Of a stretch of DNA of 64,000 nucleotides, positions 8,502 through 17,531 are shown piece by piece. This stretch comes from a virus. The position numbers and the translations under genes are program-made. The stretch is from positions 157,680 through 221,679 of IMG/VR virus record IMGVR_UViG_3300017971_000190. One strand, 5' to 3'. The notes under the pieces are model-generated. The model was not told the DNA's origin and did not search any database. It worked only from the letters and a program-made list of their open reading frames with translations. The number at the start of each line of letters is the position of its first letter. Within the stretch, counting starts at the first letter, position 1.

Positions 8502-10331
8502 TTACAGTCCGCGTTTGTACACATCTACACTATTTACTAATTCCCAAATTTTATCTGTTAATTCAAAAATAAAATTGGGTCCGGGATTTTCAATGTCCCC
8601 AGAATTAACACCTTCTTTAACCAAGTTTTTCATAATGGTCATAATATGTAAACTAGCATCCTCTCTAGCATCTAGGTAGCTTCGTGAAGGTTTGTAAGTT
8701 AAATCAGATTTTCTACGTCGTTTACTACTACGAGCAATAGATGGTCTGTGAGGAAAGTAAGACCTTATGAAATCTTGAACATCACTTCCCCCGTATACTA
8801 CGTCGCCTTTTACATCGGTAATGGATTCATCTGATCCTAGTTCACCATACAACCAAGATTCTAATTCTTCATCCTGCATCATTGTAGCAACATCTTTTTC
8901 TATGTTACCTGTTAAATTAACACCGGGAAGGATGTAAAGCGTACCATATTCGTCTTCTGTTACTTCTATTTGTGAAGGGTCAAAAGCGGCTTTTCTACGT
9001 CGTCTTAAACTAGAAGTTCTAATTGTGTCTTTAACCACTGGGTAACCGTATGGTAACTCCTGGTAAAATCTTCTACGTGGGGTTATTTTTTTCAGATACC
9101 TAACTATGCTTTCTTCTCTACGACTACTATAACCGTCTATGGCATAAATATTGTCACCTTTTTTAACAGCAATTACTGTACCACCCAAACCCATACTTTC
9201 TAGTTTTTCGCCGTCTGTCCATAAGGTTCCGACTCTACCACCGTCGTTAGGAACACCTTCAACAAAATCGTTTACCACTCTTTTATCAGCTGGTTTAAGT
9301 GCTGCTGTTCTAACTTTACTTTCCCTGACAACATACTCACTACGACTACTACACATAGTATATAACTCTGCGGCTTCAAGGTCGTTTAGTCTTGGAATAG
9401 TTTTTTGAATATCTCCTGTTGGGTCGTTACCATAATCAGTATTGGCGATCCATTTACCAGCTACGTGGAGCATATCTATAGGAAAGTTTTTAGTTACCCC
9501 AAATTGAGTTGGTTCCATTCGCAGAAAATCAAAGAGGCAAACAGCGCCTACTTCAAATTCAAGAGGAGCTACTCTGTCTGCACGACGTTCCTTGTGTAAT
9601 TTACCAACTGTAGTTCTACGTTTGCGTCCCATGATTTTGTTTCCTTTTCGTTGACTGGTAACTGGCATTTTAGGTGGTCTACCAGTAATGAGTGCTCTGG
9701 TGATGTCTGTTACTCTGTTAGGTCTTCTTACCTTCATGGCTGCTAAAGCGCTTTCTTTAACTAGTTCTTCGTTGTCGTAGGGATCAGCTGGGAAAGGGTG
9801 AGGTACGTCACCCTCTAATTGTGCCACCCAACTGGAGGCTTCGTCATCCCAGTAAACGGAAATAACATCGTCGTCCATGGAAAAACCTTTTTTGTCTTGT
9901 GGTCCGTACCTCAGCATGACGGTAGGAATTAACTCGTCTAGAGGTAACTCTTCACTGATAAGGTAATAGTCTTCGTGAGGGTAGTCTTCTTTTAATTTCT
10001 TAGTTAGTTTATTTCTGGCTTCTTCAACGCAACTTACAAAAGCGCTACCAAAAACACCGCGTTCACCACCAGAAAGACGATTATACTGTTCATCTAACCA
10101 ACGGTCTGGAGCAGAGAGAAAATCAGGTTCTTCTCCACTAATTATAGAGCGTATGAGATGCATCCCGTTCGCCAGCCCATGCATGTAGGGGTTGACGTTC
10201 CAAGTACCGGGGCTACACTGAATGGCGAGTAAATCGTCAATGCTGTCTAACAAGGCTTTGGTTTCGTAGGTAGTAGGTGGTTCTACTTTAACATGTGGAC
10301 GAGAAATAAAGTTGAAATCACCCCACGGCAT
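8502..10331 (-). CDS. Mosaic late protein with three R-rich joints, 609 aa
   Basis: The N-terminal module (about 1-230) contains 'YMHGLANGMHLIRSI', a pattern I have seen in phage hypothetical proteins. Then comes 'GNKIMGRKRRTTVGK', an in-frame ATG at 9632 preceded by AAAAGGAAACAAAATC. Further joints are SSLRRRRKAAFDPSQ (about 443) and SSKRRRKSDLTYK (about 536). Each joint starts a new domain. The arrangement suggests fused small genes or a polyprotein processed during head maturation. No enzymatic motif recognised. Confidence 0.65.
   Translation of the reverse strand: MPWGDFNFISRPHVKVEPPTTYETKALLDSIDDLLAIQCSPGTWNVNPYMHGLANGMHLIRSIISGEEPDFLSAPDRWLDEQYNRLSGGERGVFGSAFVSCVEEARNKLTKKLKEDYPHEDYYLISEELPLDELIPTVMLRYGPQDKKGFSMDDDVISVYWDDEASSWVAQLEGDVPHPFPADPYDNEELVKESALAAMKVRRPNRVTDITRALITGRPPKMPVTSQRKGNKIMGRKRRTTVGKLHKERRADRVAPLEFEVGAVCLFDFLRMEPTQFGVTKNFPIDMLHVAGKWIANTDYGNDPTGDIQKTIPRLNDLEAAELYTMCSSRSEYVVRESKVRTAALKPADKRVVNDFVEGVPNDGGRVGTLWTDGEKLESMGLGGTVIAVKKGDNIYAIDGYSSRREESIVRYLKKITPRRRFYQELPYGYPVVKDTIRTSSLRRRRKAAFDPSQIEVTEDEYGTLYILPGVNLTGNIEKDVATMMQDEELESWLYGELGSDESITDVKGDVVYGGSDVQDFIRSYFPHRPSIARSSKRRRKSDLTYKPSRSYLDAREDASLHIMTIMKNLVKEGVNSGDIENPGPNFIFELTDKIWELVNSVDVYKRGL
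9630..9648 (-). promoter_or_regulatory. In-frame internal Shine-Dalgarno-like site and ATG at 9632
   Basis: AAAAGGAAACAAAATC precedes ATG and the codons for GRKRRTTVG. Initiation here would give a 376-residue protein. The translated leader 'RKGNKIM' closely resembles the in-frame leader 'TEGNKIM' ahead of the real start at 32901. Confidence 0.45.
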
Positions 10332-10333
10332 TT

Positions 10334-10603
10334 TTAGTCTCCGTAAACACCCACCAAACGATACTCGGTTATGGTTACTAAATTACCGTGATAAAGAAGA
10401 TCGTTTTTCCTACCTGTTGGTTCTGCCTCTAAGCCGTAGCCTTGATTTTCACCAAAATAATTTTCATCAAACCAGATCACACTTTGAAGCTCTCTTGCAA
10501 CACTGTAAGGGTCTTCCAATTCATCTTCTTTAACCCAAAAGGTTGTTCCTTCAGATAAACGAGCTTTTGTAGCTGCTACTCTACGGCGTCTTCGTTTTAG
10601 CAT
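10334..10603 (-). CDS. Small R-tagged protein MLKRRRRRVAATKA-, 89 aa
   Basis: Starts at ATG 10603 after AGGAG. The first eight residues are almost all Arg or Lys, followed by VAA and a small acidic alpha/beta domain ('WVKEDELEDPYSVARELQSV'). This is the archetypal free-standing member of the R-tagged set. The strong charge contrast between tag and body suggests that the tag is a separate functional element: a DNA-binding tail, a packaging signal, or a propeptide removed in the prohead. Confidence 0.7.
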   Translation of the reverse strand: MLKRRRRRVAATKARLSEGTTFWVKEDELEDPYSVARELQSVIWFDENYFGENQGYGLEAEPTGRKNDLLYHGNLVTITEYRLVGVYGD

Positions 10604-10630
10604 TGCTAAATTCTCCTAAAAAGTCGGTTC

Positions 10631-10984
10631 TTATGGCATATCTAAGTACGCCCAACCTTTACTATCAAGTTCGTCTTCTATTTCTTTTTGTGAAAGGATT
10701 AACCCTTCTCTGCTTCCAACATCACGTAGTAGTTGTTTTAAATCCGTTATTGGTTGTTCTCCAGACCACTTAACCTTAAAGTTTTCTTCATCGCCTAAAT
10801 CTGTATGACTAAAAATTGCCGCTATGCCAATAGCATCGTCAATTGCTTCTTGTAGTTGTCTTGAGTTTATCGCTACTATTTCAAATACGTAAGGTTTAGA
10901 TTTATCTTTCGAGGTAAATACTTCTAAATAAGTGTAAACATATGTATATTCAGCAGCCATTCTGCGTCGTCTTCGTCTTAACAT
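10631..10984 (-). CDS. Small R-tagged protein MLRRRRRRMAAEY-, 117 aa
   Basis: Begins at ATG 10984 with AAGGAG upstream. The N terminus is MLRRRRRRMAAEYTYVY, followed by an acidic alpha/beta domain with no recognised motif. Gene order and leader are shared with its neighbours at 10334, 11001 and 11339, so four such genes stand in a row. A virion-internal role is plausible but not shown. Confidence 0.7.
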   Translation of the reverse strand: MLRRRRRRMAAEYTYVYTYLEVFTSKDKSKPYVFEIVAINSRQLQEAIDDAIGIAAIFSHTDLGDEENFKVKWSGEQPITDLKQLLRDVGSREGLILSQKEIEDELDSKGWAYLDMP

Positions 10985-11000
10985 GGCACTGTCTCCTTTG

Positions 11001-11324
11001 TTATTTGTAATAACGATTCCAATAGGTTGTATTATATAGATTAGTGGTAAGCATTGAAACTAAAATATTGCGTAGAGGAGATTTGGCAGACCGTTTTTCT
11101 GGCCAAATGACAGGAATACCAGAAAGAGTCAGTTCTTCTACAATTTGAAACAATTCTTCCATATCAAGTCTGTAAAAAAAATCATCTAGTTGGGTATGAC
11201 TAAGATCCACATGATGATCTGTAAATTCAGTGAACACTTCTAAAAGAGTAGGAGAAGCTTTCAAAATAACATCCGATGCTGCTCCTCTAAAACAGGTATT
11301 TTTGTGTAATCTTCGCCTTAACAT
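11001..11324 (-). CDS. Small R-tagged protein MLRRRLHKNT-, 107 aa
   Basis: ATG at 11324 is chosen over an upstream in-frame start because a near-perfect Shine-Dalgarno (AAGGAGGT) lies six bases before it. The N terminus is MLRRRLHKNTCFRGAA. The rest is a helical domain with hydrophobic and acidic stretches. Reading the leader in frame gives 'KGGKIM', the same words that appear inside several long genes here, which supports the idea that those internal sites are former gene starts. Confidence 0.7.
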   Translation of the reverse strand: MLRRRLHKNTCFRGAASDVILKASPTLLEVFTEFTDHHVDLSHTQLDDFFYRLDMEELFQIVEELTLSGIPVIWPEKRSAKSPLRNILVSMLTTNLYNTTYWNRYYK

Positions 11325-11338
11325 GATTTTACCTCCTT

Positions 11339-11557
11339 TTATCCCTGAGAACACCAAACAGAACCGTTACCGTCTTCATCAGCGTCCATCCAAACCTCAC
11401 CAAAGGCTTCACTGGCTTCAGTTAGCTGTGTGGCTTGAGGTTCAGACCAGTCACCAGCTTCATCTAAAAATTCATCAAACAGGTAACGAAGTTGTGCACT
11501 AGCTTCAAAGGGAGAAACAGCAGCTAATCGTCTTCTACGTCTATGTCGTCTTAGCAT
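11339..11557 (-). CDS. Small R-tagged protein sharing a domain with the next gene, 72 aa
   Basis: Start at ATG 11557, preceded by AAAGGAACTGTC, giving MLRRHRRRRRLAAVSPFEAS. The body contains 'EPQATQLTEASEAFGEVWMD', which matches the C terminus of the 534-residue protein upstream ('DPLDRQMYEASEAFEMDLYG'). Both resemble a domain common in phages with the sense GAGFxDGDWP...LTExSxxFGExDLYV. This one is a short, degenerate copy lacking the GAGF part. Confidence 0.65.
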   Translation of the reverse strand: MLRRHRRRRRLAAVSPFEASAQLRYLFDEFLDEAGDWSEPQATQLTEASEAFGEVWMDADEDGNGSVWCSQG

Positions 11558-11598
11558 GACAGTTCCTTTTCTCTCAGCTAATATTACGTTGTTTCGCT

Positions 11599-13203
11599 TT
11601 AACAAGCTACACCCCCTTCACCAGAAGAGTGTCCATAAAGATCCATTTCAAAAGCCTCACTAGCTTCGTACATTTGTCGGTCTAATGGATCTGGCCAATC
11701 ACCATCCATGAAGCCAGCTCCCGTACCTTGGGCGGTCATAGCAAAATCGTGACCTGCATCAGCAGGACTTCCGGCTTCCATAATTGCATCACCAAAATGA
11801 ATCCAAAATTCGGCGCAGTTTTCTTCCATCTGGCTATAACAATCATTATCAATATCATTGGAACCGAAAACAGAATCCATTGGAACACCTTCATCATCGC
11901 CATAAGCAGTACTAACAAATAACAAACCTTCTACGTAAGCATCAAAGAATTCTTTAAAAGCAGCATCTTGTTCTTTACCACGCAAGGAACTAGGTTTCGG
12001 TTTATATCGACCATGCTGCGCTATAATGGCTTTAGTATTGCGGAGCAGTTTTTCGATACGATTTAATTCTTCATCGGATGTATCGTCTTCTAACCCTTGT
12101 GTGTACCTTACTAACCATCTTTCCAAAGTCGATTCTAAAGCATTCAATTCGTCAATAGAAGCTTTAGTTCGTCCAAGATCTTGTGGCCGGTGCGATACTA
12201 ATCTAGAACCAAGAGCATAAACTGGATCGCTCTGTCCACTATGGAACCACAAAATAACTTCGGGATCTAATTGAGTAGAAGTGACAGGAATAAAATAATC
12301 AGAACCTAAATCACCAGCTTTTCGTTTTCGGTCAAAAGGGCGACGGGTACCTTTCCTTTCTTTTTTGGCAACTGGAAAATATCGTTTAGCCCACTTTTCC
12401 AAATCAGCAGCAGAAACTTCTTGAACCACAGCGTAGTCTTTGGTCAGTTTCTTAGCCAAAACTACTTGAGCTTTTTGCATGTAACGGAAAGCAGCCTGAG
12501 CTGTTTTAATACCTTTTCTCCTCAGCTTGCTCACACCACCTGTGACTTTAACCAGATCTTTAATTTCCAATTCGGCTTCTTTAGCCACTTCACCCTTCTT
12601 AAGCCTTACTGGTTTTTTGCTTTTCCAGCGACGAGGACCCTTTTTAAATCCTGCTTCCCCTTCTCCCATAAGGTCTTCAAAACCAACTTCCCCCTCACCT
12701 TCAGCAGGAGCAGCTTCCTCACCTTCAGCAGGTGCTTCCTCCTCTGGTTCAGCTACCGGCTCCTCTTCTACCTCTTCCACTTCTTCTACACCAAAGAGTT
12801 CGTCATCACTTTCAGAAGAATCTTCTTCTGTGCTTTGAATAAATTCAGCAGCAGCACTGCTAGCTAAATCTTCTAAAGAATCACTTATTTCTCCCATACC
12901 CTCTTTCATGACAGACTGAACAACCTCTTTAATGAACTCACCAAAGTGTTTGGCTGCCTCTTCCTTACCTCTTCTTCCTAACTCGTCACCAATTTCTTCA
13001 GTGAGATCGTCAATAGCGGTTTGGAAAATCTCTTTTAGACCGTCTTTAATGGTGAGCACACTATTGCTGTACAACTTAGTACCAGCAGCGTTGAATAGTG
13101 AAGTCAAATCTGGCCCCATGCGGCGTTCCAATTTGCTACTTACGCTACCAGGTTGGGTGCTATCAGCTGCTTTTCTCAAAGTGGTTTTGGTTTTTCGTGC
13201 CAT
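11599..13203 (-). CDS. Acidic/basic late protein with phage GAGFxDGDWP domain, 534 aa
   Basis: Starts MARKTKTTLRKAAD after AAAGGA. A helical N-terminal half (about 1-125) is followed by a Glu/Pro/Ala-rich acidic linker (about 130-180), a basic patch (RRWKSKKPVRLKKGEV), a middle domain that includes FDRKRKAGDLGSDYF, and a C-terminal domain with 'GHDFAMTAQGTGAGFMDGDW'. I recognise this last domain from many unrelated phage proteins; its function is not established. The acidic linker and basic patches resemble scaffold or internal head proteins. Confidence 0.6.
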   Translation of the reverse strand: MARKTKTTLRKAADSTQPGSVSSKLERRMGPDLTSLFNAAGTKLYSNSVLTIKDGLKEIFQTAIDDLTEEIGDELGRRGKEEAAKHFGEFIKEVVQSVMKEGMGEISDSLEDLASSAAAEFIQSTEEDSSESDDELFGVEEVEEVEEEPVAEPEEEAPAEGEEAAPAEGEGEVGFEDLMGEGEAGFKKGPRRWKSKKPVRLKKGEVAKEAELEIKDLVKVTGGVSKLRRKGIKTAQAAFRYMQKAQVVLAKKLTKDYAVVQEVSAADLEKWAKRYFPVAKKERKGTRRPFDRKRKAGDLGSDYFIPVTSTQLDPEVILWFHSGQSDPVYALGSRLVSHRPQDLGRTKASIDELNALESTLERWLVRYTQGLEDDTSDEELNRIEKLLRNTKAIIAQHGRYKPKPSSLRGKEQDAAFKEFFDAYVEGLLFVSTAYGDDEGVPMDSVFGSNDIDNDCYSQMEENCAEFWIHFGDAIMEAGSPADAGHDFAMTAQGTGAGFMDGDWPDPLDRQMYEASEAFEMDLYGHSSGEGGVAC

Positions 13204-13233
13204 GATATTGAAGTCCTTTCTGACTTTTGTTTC

Positions 13234-16200
13234 TTAGCTTCTACGGCGACGAGCAAAAACGCCTACGCCGGGAATTTTCAGTTTTGCAGGGGGAATTGTT
13301 TTAGTTTCGTAGCGATTTAAACGAGCTTTACGATTTGAAGCGCTGTAACTGTGCTCAACAGGTTCCACCTCGTCTAAACGCACACCTTGCACTATCTCAT
13401 TGGTTTCTGGATTAAAAAGAACAAGTAAAATACCTTCAGGAGCACCACTTTCAGCATCGGCATCATAATACTGCCAAATATCACCATCATAGTAAAATTG
13501 TTTTCCAACTTCAATACCAGCAATATCTCTTCCATAAGATTTATAGAGGTGTATGTCTTCTTTAACTCTAGCTACATCCTGATCATTTAAAACATGACGA
13601 AGGTAAGGAGCTGCTTTTCTTTTTCTCACCGAAGCAAACCTACCTTCTTCAAACTGTTTCACTAATTTTCTCAGTTCCCCAGTTAAAATAGCGGTAGTTT
13701 CGTGTTTGTCTCCACGACCAATAATACGCGGTTTAACGTTCCAAATAAATTGTTCCAACTCTGGTCCTGGATTACGTTTTAAATCAACACCAATGATCAT
13801 ATCAAAACCACGAGGAAGACGGTTGTTAAATGCTTCTCCGTAAACAACGTCGTCCATGGCTTCTAAAAAATAAGCCCAGCCACGTTTGTACTCTGTATTG
13901 TAGTGGTTTAAAATCTTCTCGGCTAAGTCATAGTAGTAATCAGCCTGTTTAATTCTAGTCTTACCTGTGGTGGGAGGCAATTTGTAGAGAGGTTTAGATT
14001 TTAGGCCAAACTCGGGATCAATATCAATGCGTTTACTGGCAAAGGTGTCTGATGCTATAGCTTCAGCTACCTCAAAAGTGGGAAGATTATCCCAAGCATT
14101 GCCATTATAAGTTTCGGTAAACATTTCGCTACCTGCTTCTTCTCCATGCTCTTCTACCAATTCATCATAGTGTTCTCTATAATGCTCAAAATTCCACATT
14201 TCTAAAGTTTCAAAAGCTTGCTGAATACAACTTTCAGCACTTTCATAACTGTCCACTACTACAGCTGCAGCGGGATTAAATCCGCTACCATCGTGAACAA
14301 TGGCTACGTTGACAGTTTCAGAATCGGGATCAAGATAACCTTCTCCGTCTACCACTGAAACCCCTTTTAACATGGACTTAAATTGTTCTAGATCACCCCT
14401 AGCTGTACGTTTTCTAGTTTTAGCCGTTGCAGCAAAAACTCCCGGAAAAAGCCTTCTAGCACGGTCGTTATCCATTACACTAATGTGCCAGGAACCATGG
14501 TCTGGAAGACGCGACGTACTCCACGGTGCGTTCTTTTCATGACTAAGAGCGTCTTCAGCCCAAACACTGACAGTAGGCCCTTGAAGAAAAACAGCGTAGT
14601 CGCCACGAGTGGTCACTTTACCAGGAAATTGGCTGAAAATGCGTTTCAAAAGGGGGATGGGATCTCGTCCGTCATCCCAGGCAAAATCTACACGGTAAGT
14701 ACCGTACTGAGGACCGTCAAAATAAGCCCTTACAGGTTGAGGACCACTGAGGTGACTAACACCTCTAAAATCAAAATCGTTGAGATCAGCTGCAATTTGA
14801 TCAGCTGTGGTTCTAATTTCTTCCAGGTTAGCTTGGCGTTTACGGTATCTCATTGATTTACCCTTTGTCAAGAGTGGGTTTTTAGACCCCACACTCATTG
14901 TGTCTTCGAGGAAGATGGTTACCCAATTTTTAAATAAATCTAGTTCAGAATATCTTTCGTTTTCTAGTTTATCATTGCGTAGGCTACTATCTTTGGGATC
15001 CCAAAACCAACCTGTACCATCATTAAGAAGATACCCTTCTACAGCCGTTCCTACGTTGACAGCAATTTTGTTTGAATCAACTTGCTGAAACTTAACAGTT
15101 GGATATTCTATTTCTTGGAAACGTTTTACCAATTCCTTAGTCATTTCGTCTCTTGGTTTAATAGGAACAATATCAGTCTTAACTCCGCTTTCTCTAGCAG
15201 CGTCGTAGACAGCAGAGTCAAAGTGGGAGAGTTCTTCCTCACTTAAAAATTCTCCATCACTACGTTCAATAAGTGCAGTGGTAATAAACATTTTAGAAGA
15301 GCTGCTATCAAATAATACTAAAGAATCGTCAACAACTTGAGTTTCATATGGCTTACTCCAACCGACGTTAGGCTCAGTGACTAGAGGCATGGAAGCTATG
15401 GCAAAGTCAACAGCAGCTGGAAAAGAGGAAAAAGTCTGCTTGTCTTTTTGCCCCTCTTGCTCAACTCTGTATTTGTCTTCAGACCATTGGGTATAAGTAA
15501 CAGTTACGGTGTAAGTAGGCTCATAGTCACTTTTCCTAATTTTCATGTTGCCCAACCTTTTGTAATCTGAGGGCTCAAAAACCCGTTCTCCGGTTTTGTC
15601 CGGAAGTAAACTAGAGTACCACTCTGGCTCTAGTTTGTACATGCGACCCTTACTGGTTTTTAAATTTCTAGCAATTGGTACACTGCGTACAATAGGATTG
15701 GTAGTAATAAAGTATTCTAATTTAATAGGAGTTTTTCTACTAAATGAAGTATATTCCATGCGACCGTTAAAACGGTCTAAATCTTCTTGAGCACCATAAG
15801 AGCGACAAACTAAAATCCAAGTACCATCTTTAATAATGACATTTACTGCTTTATTTAATGGTTTACCCGCATCCATGGTTTGTTTGCCAATGTCTTCACT
15901 AAGGGGTACATCTAAACCAAGACCGCGAAGTCTTTTTACTTCAGAACGGAAGTGGGCACCATGTTGATCTCGTTCCCACCTATCTTCTCCACTTTGCATG
16001 AACTTAACGTGTATTAATTCATGCCCTAAAATGCCAAGAAATGTCTCTCTGTCTAAATCGTAACGGTTGCTAATTTCCAGGCTCGTAACTTTGGTTTCTC
16101 CAGTGTTACGATTACGTCTTCCTTTTACTAAACCGTACTGGCGGTAGAACCGACCGTACTTGAAATGGAAACTTAAACTGAGTTCACCATTAAAGTACTT

Positions 16201-16326
16201 ACGGTTCAGCTCTTCAGCTTCTCTTTTTAAATTGAAGCGTTCCCAGTCTTTTTTAGCGTAGCGGTTAAACACTTGCTTAGAACTTTTTACGAGGTAACGG
16301 TACTTCCAGCTCACCACCAGAGGCAA
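13234..16326 (-). CDS. SprT-like metalloprotease domain fused to a mosaic of R-bordered modules, 1030 aa
   Basis: The N-terminal domain (about 18-150) has the SprT pattern: LNRKYFNGELS, then the zinc-binding HELIH (102-106) and HGAHFRSEVKRLR (122-134). SprT/Spartan-family enzymes act on DNA-bound proteins; whether this one is active is inferred from the intact HExxH. The rest is a string of modules separated by basic joints: MKIRKSDYEP (ATG 15546), MRYRKRQANL (ATG 14853), KTRKRTARGDLEQ, SVRKRKAAPYLRH and SNRKARLNRYETK, ending ARRRRS. The first 50 bases overlap the upstream gene, so the true start is uncertain. Confidence 0.65.
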   Translation of the reverse strand: MPLVVSWKYRYLVKSSKQVFNRYAKKDWERFNLKREAEELNRKYFNGELSLSFHFKYGRFYRQYGLVKGRRNRNTGETKVTSLEISNRYDLDRETFLGILGHELIHVKFMQSGEDRWERDQHGAHFRSEVKRLRGLGLDVPLSEDIGKQTMDAGKPLNKAVNVIIKDGTWILVCRSYGAQEDLDRFNGRMEYTSFSRKTPIKLEYFITTNPIVRSVPIARNLKTSKGRMYKLEPEWYSSLLPDKTGERVFEPSDYKRLGNMKIRKSDYEPTYTVTVTYTQWSEDKYRVEQEGQKDKQTFSSFPAAVDFAIASMPLVTEPNVGWSKPYETQVVDDSLVLFDSSSSKMFITTALIERSDGEFLSEEELSHFDSAVYDAARESGVKTDIVPIKPRDEMTKELVKRFQEIEYPTVKFQQVDSNKIAVNVGTAVEGYLLNDGTGWFWDPKDSSLRNDKLENERYSELDLFKNWVTIFLEDTMSVGSKNPLLTKGKSMRYRKRQANLEEIRTTADQIAADLNDFDFRGVSHLSGPQPVRAYFDGPQYGTYRVDFAWDDGRDPIPLLKRIFSQFPGKVTTRGDYAVFLQGPTVSVWAEDALSHEKNAPWSTSRLPDHGSWHISVMDNDRARRLFPGVFAATAKTRKRTARGDLEQFKSMLKGVSVVDGEGYLDPDSETVNVAIVHDGSGFNPAAAVVVDSYESAESCIQQAFETLEMWNFEHYREHYDELVEEHGEEAGSEMFTETYNGNAWDNLPTFEVAEAIASDTFASKRIDIDPEFGLKSKPLYKLPPTTGKTRIKQADYYYDLAEKILNHYNTEYKRGWAYFLEAMDDVVYGEAFNNRLPRGFDMIIGVDLKRNPGPELEQFIWNVKPRIIGRGDKHETTAILTGELRKLVKQFEEGRFASVRKRKAAPYLRHVLNDQDVARVKEDIHLYKSYGRDIAGIEVGKQFYYDGDIWQYYDADAESGAPEGILLVLFNPETNEIVQGVRLDEVEPVEHSYSASNRKARLNRYETKTIPPAKLKIPGVGVFARRRRS
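14851..14865 (-). promoter_or_regulatory. In-frame internal ribosome-binding site and ATG at 14853
   Basis: AAAGGG, seven bases, then ATG followed by codons for RYRKRQANLEE. It lies at a module joint in the 1030-residue SprT-like gene. In frame it reads 'TKGKSM'. Either a fusion relic or an alternative start. Confidence 0.45.
15544..15560 (-). promoter_or_regulatory. In-frame internal Shine-Dalgarno-like site and ATG at 15546
   Basis: AAAAGGTTGGGCAAC precedes ATG and codons for KIRKSDYEPT, again at a domain boundary with a basic start, about 260 residues into the SprT-like gene. The Shine-Dalgarno is moderate. Confidence 0.35.
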
Positions 16327-16537
16327 TGGCTTTAAGTAGGTCTTCTACGTGTTTAACACCTTCTGAAAATTCCCATTTCATTCCTTCAAGAGTATCAACT
16401 ATAGCCTTCTTTCTTCCTAATTTTAAATTCTCTGCAAGGGCTTCTACATGCCAGTCTAAACTCTCCATTACGTCGTCAAGATTTTCTAACAGATCTTTGG
16501 TACTGTAAACTTCAACGTTGTTTTTAAAGTAAGGCAT
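16277..16537 (-). CDS. Hypothetical helical protein, 86 aa
   Basis: Almost wholly helical acidic protein with a basic last turn (PLPRKKF). Heptad-like spacing of Leu, Val and Ile suggests a coiled coil or helical hairpin ('NLDDVMESLDWHVEALAENL'). It lies between the prohead protease and the SprT-like gene and overlaps the latter's apparent start by 50 bases. A small morphogenesis protein is possible but unproved. Confidence 0.6.
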   Translation of the reverse strand: MPYFKNNVEVYSTKDLLENLDDVMESLDWHVEALAENLKLGRKKAIVDTLEGMKWEFSEGVKHVEDLLKAIASGGELEVPLPRKKF

Positions 16538-16569
16538 TGTTGTTGTCCTTTTTGTGGCGTTTAAACAAA

Positions 16570-17421
16570 TTAACCGTGGATATAGCTACTTAAACTTGTA
16601 ACATTTGCTTGGTCATTATTAGAAATTGCCGAATCCTCTATAAAATAGAGATCTCTTAAAATCTCCCAAACTATATAGTCACCAATAACTTGTCCTTTAC
16701 CTTCTCCATTAGCTACATGTTCGCAGGTAACGCGCCCATCACTGATATAGCCACAATCTGGGAGACTACATTCTGTCTTCTCTACAAGACATCCCATACT
16801 ATGACCAATTATTTCTCGTTTTTCTATTCGCTTAGCTAATTTAGAATCTTTGCTACGATCAAATCCTTTGAGTAACTTAACATGCGGTCTGCCCATAAAA
16901 GGAACCATAACAGCATCAAAAATAGCGCCTTTAGCTTTAGTTGGATCTTGATTATCATGATCCTGATGCGCTGGTTTACCAATAAAAGTTTGGTAGGTCA
17001 TTCTACTCATAGGTATTTTCCACTTTAACATTTCGTCCATGGTAAATCCATCCATATTTCTATTTGGGTACCCAATAACAAGTGCGGGAGACTCTGTTAT
17101 AATATAATCTGAGATTGATGGACTACAATCATAAGCTTCACTAGCACTCTTCAACCAACTAATATCCAGAGTATCGCAGCTGCAATTTTTTAAATCTGCC
17201 CCAGCAACACGCAATTTTCCACGGGGGTCTTTAAATTGCTCCAGTTTATGCCCTTCGATAATGAGAGGTTCAGGTACGTAAATCTGATTACGGGCATCGT
17301 ACCGTTCTGCCACATAAGCATCTCCCCGAACTACCATTCCTTCATAGTTGCCATCTTTATCGTAACTGGCATAGTGACCATCAACACGGGGTAGGCTTAC
17401 ATGACCGTTAATGTGAGGCAT
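16570..17421 (-). CDS. Prohead (head maturation) protease, 283 aa
   Basis: The pattern of the phage prohead protease family is clear: 'GKPAHQDHDNQDPTKAKGAI' with candidate catalytic His152 and His155, followed by 'IIGHSMGCLVEKTECS' with the nucleophile Ser208. These serine proteases cleave scaffold and head proteins inside the prohead. A Cys cluster (C218, C223, C233) follows the serine, as in related phage enzymes that carry a small zinc-like knuckle. Shine-Dalgarno AAAGGA precedes the start. A strong hairpin separates it from the scaffold-like gene upstream. It is the obvious candidate to process the R-rich joints in the neighbouring proteins; that is inference. Confidence 0.85.
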   Translation of the reverse strand: MPHINGHVSLPRVDGHYASYDKDGNYEGMVVRGDAYVAERYDARNQIYVPEPLIIEGHKLEQFKDPRGKLRVAGADLKNCSCDTLDISWLKSASEAYDCSPSISDYIITESPALVIGYPNRNMDGFTMDEMLKWKIPMSRMTYQTFIGKPAHQDHDNQDPTKAKGAIFDAVMVPFMGRPHVKLLKGFDRSKDSKLAKRIEKREIIGHSMGCLVEKTECSLPDCGYISDGRVTCEHVANGEGKGQVIGDYIVWEILRDLYFIEDSAISNNDQANVTSLSSYIHG

Positions 17422-17444
17422 GAAACTTTTCCTTTTAAACCGAA

Positions 17445-17486
17445 CCGGTTGGGGTGAAGCGTTTTTGTTTTCTTCACCCCAACCGG
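17445..17486. terminator. 15-bp perfect hairpin between scaffold-like gene and protease
   Basis: CCGGTTGGGGTGAAG (17445-17459) pairs perfectly with 17472-17486 across a 12-base T-rich loop. A T-tract follows the stem on the plus strand (ATTTTT); on the transcribed minus strand the 3' flank is TTCGGTTTAAAA, only weakly U-rich. It may act as an intrinsic terminator, or as a stability or processing hairpin that sets different mRNA levels for scaffold and protease. Confidence 0.6.
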
Positions 17487-17531
17487 ATTTTTAACTGTCT
17501 ACTAATTACTGATTAAAGAAGGCTGGTTTGG

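Noticed and set aside
12421-12867. 148-residue plus-strand open frame
   Set aside because: It lies fully opposite the acidic/basic gene 11599-13203, has composition typical of reverse-complement shadows (Phe/Ser/Leu-rich), and has no ribosome site.
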